Positions 5,752 through 7,780 of a stretch of 7,780 nucleotides of DNA are shown here, piece by piece. A program made the translations under genes and the position numbers. The notes under the pieces are model-generated. The model saw only the letters and a program-made list of their open reading frames with translations. It did no database searches and was not told where the DNA came from. The stretch comes from Clostridiales bacterium (GTDB taxonomy: Bacteria > Bacillota > Clostridia > Christensenellales > DUVY01), in the NCBI GenBank assembly GCA_031290295.1, contig JAITNT010000269.1, positions 1 through 7,780 of the forward strand, given 5' to 3'. Every line of letters starts with the position of its first letter. The first letter of the stretch is position 1.

Positions 5752-5929
5752 AGTGCTAACTTATCCTCTTTACTCTTTCCCCGCTTCGCCGCTTTCACCG
5801 CCCTATAAAATTCTCTTGCCCAATTCTCCCGCCTTGCGGGCAAAAGTTCTGCGTGCCGCATTCGGCGAATAGAATATTCCAACAGAGTTTCACCAAAAAA
5901 AGTCTAACGGTTACGGAGTACGGGTATCT

Positions 5930-7780
5930 ATGGAATATTACGCAAGGACCGCCGAACAGACGCTGCTTTCCGTAGGAAGCACGCCGCGCGGGTTGACGGC
6001 GGCGGAGGCGGAGGAGCGCGCGCGGACGGGCGGCGGCAACGTGCTCACCGAGGGCAAGCCCAAGGGAATAATCCGCAGACTGCTGGAGCAATTCGCCAAT
6101 CCCATGATTATCGTGCTCATCGCGGCGTCGGTTATATCGGGCGTTTTCGGCGAGCATGCGGACATGCTCATAATTTTTGCGGTGGTAGCCGTGAACGCGG
6201 TTATGGGCGTTTCGCAGGAGGGCAAAGCCGAGCGCGCCGTCGCCAGACTCAAGGCAGCCGCCGCGCCCCGGGCGCGGGTTCGGCGCGACGGGAGCACGCT
6301 GATAATACCCGCCTCGCAGCTTGTGCGCGGCGACGTCGTAGAGCTTGAAGCGGGCGGTACGGTGGCGGCCGACATGCGTATTTTAGAGGCGAATCTTTTG
6401 CAGGCGGAGGAGGCGGCGCTCACGGGCGAGTCCGTTCCCGTAGAAAAGCACGGCGCGGCTCTAGAGGGCGCGCTCGCTTTAGGCGACCGCAAAAACATGC
6501 TTTTTTCCTCCTCAAAAATTACGCGCGGCACGGCGGTAGCCGTAGTTACGGCGATAGGCATGGACACCGAGGTGGGCAGAATCGCCGATATAATCAAGAA
6601 TACCTCCGATATCAAAACCCCCCTGCAGCGCAAAATGTCGGAAATAAGCCGCGCTCTCTCGGTAATAGTGCTCATAATCTGCGCCGCGATATTCGCGGTA
6701 GGAATGGTTTGGGGCAAGGAAACGCCCGTCGCGGTTTTTATTAAGGCAGTAAGCATCGCCGTCGCCGCAATCCCCGAGGGGCTTGCCGCCGTCGTTACCC
6801 TCGTTCTGGCGCTCGGCGTTCAGCGTATGTCCAAGCGCAACGCTATAATCCGCAAAATGAACGCCTGCGAAACGCTCGGCTGCGTTCAGTATATCTGCTC
6901 GGACAAAACCGGTACGCTCACGCAAAACAAAATGACCGTAACGGACGTGTGGTTTGTCGGCGATTTTCCGGGCGGCGCCGAAACCGGGAGCGGGACGCGG
7001 CATTTTTTTAACGCGCTCGTAATGTGTAATAATTCGGCGCCTACCGCGGACGGAATTATCGGCGACCCCACGGAAACCGCGCTTATAGCGTACGCGGCGG
7101 CGGCGGGGTACGTCCGACCGCCTAACCGCAGGCTTAAGGAGTTCCCCTTTGACAGCGCGCGCAAGCAAATGTCCACGGTTAACCGCGTCGCGCTCAAGGA
7201 CTACCTCTACACCAAGGGCGCGCCCGACATATTGATTTCCAAGTGCACCCACGCGCTTATCGACGGCAAAACGGTTCTTCTTACCGAAAGCCGCCGCGCC
7301 GAAATCCTTGCCGCTAACAAACGCATGGCTTCGCGCGCCTTGCGCGTGCTCGCCGCCGCCTACAGAGAGATAAGCGCGCCGGAGTACGCGGACGCCGTAA
7401 GCGCGGAAAGCGGATTGACGTTTTTGGGACTTGCCGGCATGATAGATCCGCCGCGCCCCGAAGCTAAGGACGCCGTCGCGCGGTGCGCCCGGGCGGGCAT
7501 AAAAACGGTAATAATAACCGGCGACCACCCCGACACGGCGTTTGCGGTCGCTAAGGAGCTGGGCATTTGCGCGGACAAGGAGCTGTGCGCGGCCGGCGCG
7601 GATTTGGACGGCATGACGGACGGAGAGCTTCAAAAGCGCGCGCTGCGGTACAGAGTGTACGCGCGGGTTTCGCCCGTACATAAAATGCGTATCGTGCGCG
7701 CCCTGCAAGCCGCGGGGAACGTCGTCGCCATGACGGGGGACGGCGTGAACGACGCGCCCGCCCTTAAAGCGGCGGACGTG
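5930..7780 (+). CDS. P-type cation-transporting ATPase, probable Ca2+ pump (C-terminus beyond window)
   Basis: The reading frame runs 617 codons without a stop to the window edge. The family is about 850-900 residues, so the last transmembrane helices are missing. The N-terminal cation-ATPase domain covers about 1-55. Membrane helices are predicted near 57-75, 77-94, 243-262 and 268-299. The actuator domain has LTGESVPVEK (164-173). Helix 4 carries VAAIPEGLAAVVTLVLALG (278-296), whose PEGL glutamate binds Ca2+ in SERCA-type pumps. The P domain has CSDKTGTLTQNKM (323-335) with phosphorylated Asp325, plus IDPPRPEA (505-512), TGDHPDTA (530-537) and MTGDGVNDAP (601-610). The N domain has KGAPD (429-433). 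The pattern fits type IIA pumps such as bacterial PacL/YloB/LMCA1, which export Ca2+ from the cytosol. The other ion-binding residues lie in helices 5, 6 and 8, past the edge, so the ion is inferred. The ATG at 5930 follows GGAG (5915-5918) by 11 nt and gives the family-typical N-terminus. Confidence 0.93.
   Translation, partial: MEYYARTAEQTLLSVGSTPRGLTAAEAEERARTGGGNVLTEGKPKGIIRRLLEQFANPMIIVLIAASVISGVFGEHADMLIIFAVVAVNAVMGVSQEGKAERAVARLKAAAAPRARVRRDGSTLIIPASQLVRGDVVELEAGGTVAADMRILEANLLQAEEAALTGESVPVEKHGAALEGALALGDRKNMLFSSSKITRGTAVAVVTAIGMDTEVGRIADIIKNTSDIKTPLQRKMSEISRALSVIVLIICAAIFAVGMVWGKETPVAVFIKAVSIAVAAIPEGLAAVVTLVLALGVQRMSKRNAIIRKMNACETLGCVQYICSDKTGTLTQNKMTVTDVWFVGDFPGGAETGSGTRHFFNALVMCNNSAPTADGIIGDPTETALIAYAAAAGYVRPPNRRLKEFPFDSARKQMSTVNRVALKDYLYTKGAPDILISKCTHALIDGKTVLLTESRRAEILAANKRMASRALRVLAAAYREISAPEYADAVSAESGLTFLGLAGMIDPPRPEAKDAVARCARAGIKTVIITGDHPDTAFAVAKELGICADKELCAAGADLDGMTDGELQKRALRYRVYARVSPVHKMRIVRALQAAGNVVAMTGDGVNDAPALKAADV

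Larger units (their letters stand above)
5479..5929. other. Non-coding region between glmS and the ATPase gene, carrying palindromic repeats
   Basis: This stretch of 451 bp lacks a supported gene. A frame of 85 codons (5551-5808, plus strand) runs straight through repeat-like segments, shows no protein motif and has no ribosome binding site, so I regard it as chance. The region holds four distinct inverted-repeat or repeat-like segments (listed separately). Near its right end are two small hairpins: CCCGC-ctt-GCGGG (5828-5840) and GCCG-catt-CGGC (5855-5866), the latter overlapping the palindrome ATTCGgCGAAT (5860-5870). A TAGAAT (5870-5875) could be a -10 box for the ATPase gene but lacks a good -35. 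No hairpin is followed by a proper T-run, so no clear glmS terminator is seen. Confidence 0.6.

Noticed and set aside
5551..5808. Possible 85-residue protein in the glmS-ATPase gap
   Set aside because: It runs through three repeat-like segments, lacks an SD and has no recognisable fold or motif.
5828..5850. CCCGC-ctt-GCGGG hairpin as a terminator
   Set aside because: The stem is only 5 bp and is followed by CAAAAG, not a T-run, on the plus strand. The minus strand also lacks a T-run.
5847..5875. ATPase promoter with -10 TAGAAT (5870-5875)
   Set aside because: The matching -35 position reads TTCTGC, a poor match, so it is too weak to call.
6512..7708. Long minus-strand open frame of 398 codons, with others at 5938-6756 and 6886-7197
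   Set aside because: They lie antisense to the P-type ATPase, whose plus-strand frame shows every family motif in order. The antisense products are arginine-rich or low complexity with no motif. High GC content produces such shadows.

Overview
This window reads as ordinary bacterial chromosome, most likely from an uncultivated, fairly GC-rich member of the Bacillota (Clostridia-like). The inference rests on the Bacillota-style Shine-Dalgarno (SD) sequences, the rplM-rpsI pair, a 600-residue GlmS, a low-Mr thioredoxin reductase and a SERCA-like P-type pump. No marker in the window fixes the genus. All confirmed genes lie on the + strand. The coding DNA is rich in GCG/GGC/CGC codons, while bases 1-340 and about 5600-5900 are visibly more AT-rich.

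Layout. Bases 1-225 hold no convincing gene, only one small hairpin. A good sigma-A-type promoter (226-254) drives a 5' leader of about 125 nt that can fold into several helices, then rplM (L13) and rpsI (S9), closed by a strong 16-bp hairpin terminator (1281-1321). After a short leader with its own hairpin comes a compact three-gene unit: trxB (thioredoxin reductase), glmM (phosphoglucosamine mutase) and glmS (glutamine:fructose-6-phosphate aminotransferase), with gaps of only 16 and 19 nt. About 450 bp of non-coding DNA follows (5479-5929), holding four different palindromic or repeat-like segments. The window ends inside a P-type cation ATPase (5930 onward), which is open at the right edge.

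How the genes work together. L13 and S9 are ribosomal proteins that are co-transcribed in nearly all bacteria. GlmS makes glucosamine-6-phosphate from fructose-6-phosphate and glutamine, and GlmM converts it to glucosamine-1-phosphate. These are two consecutive steps toward UDP-GlcNAc, peptidoglycan and other envelope polymers. TrxB supplies reducing power to thioredoxin and is not obviously part of that pathway. The pump probably exports Ca2+.

The most unusual points are these. glmM has no usable ATG, GTG or TTG start and appears to begin at an ATC codon behind a near-ideal SD. No glmS ribozyme can fit between glmM and glmS. The rplM leader is a plausible autoregulatory RNA. The glmS-ATPase intergenic region is a patchwork of palindromic repeats. 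I found no CRISPR array, insertion sequence, tRNA or rRNA, and no evidence for a wholly new system.
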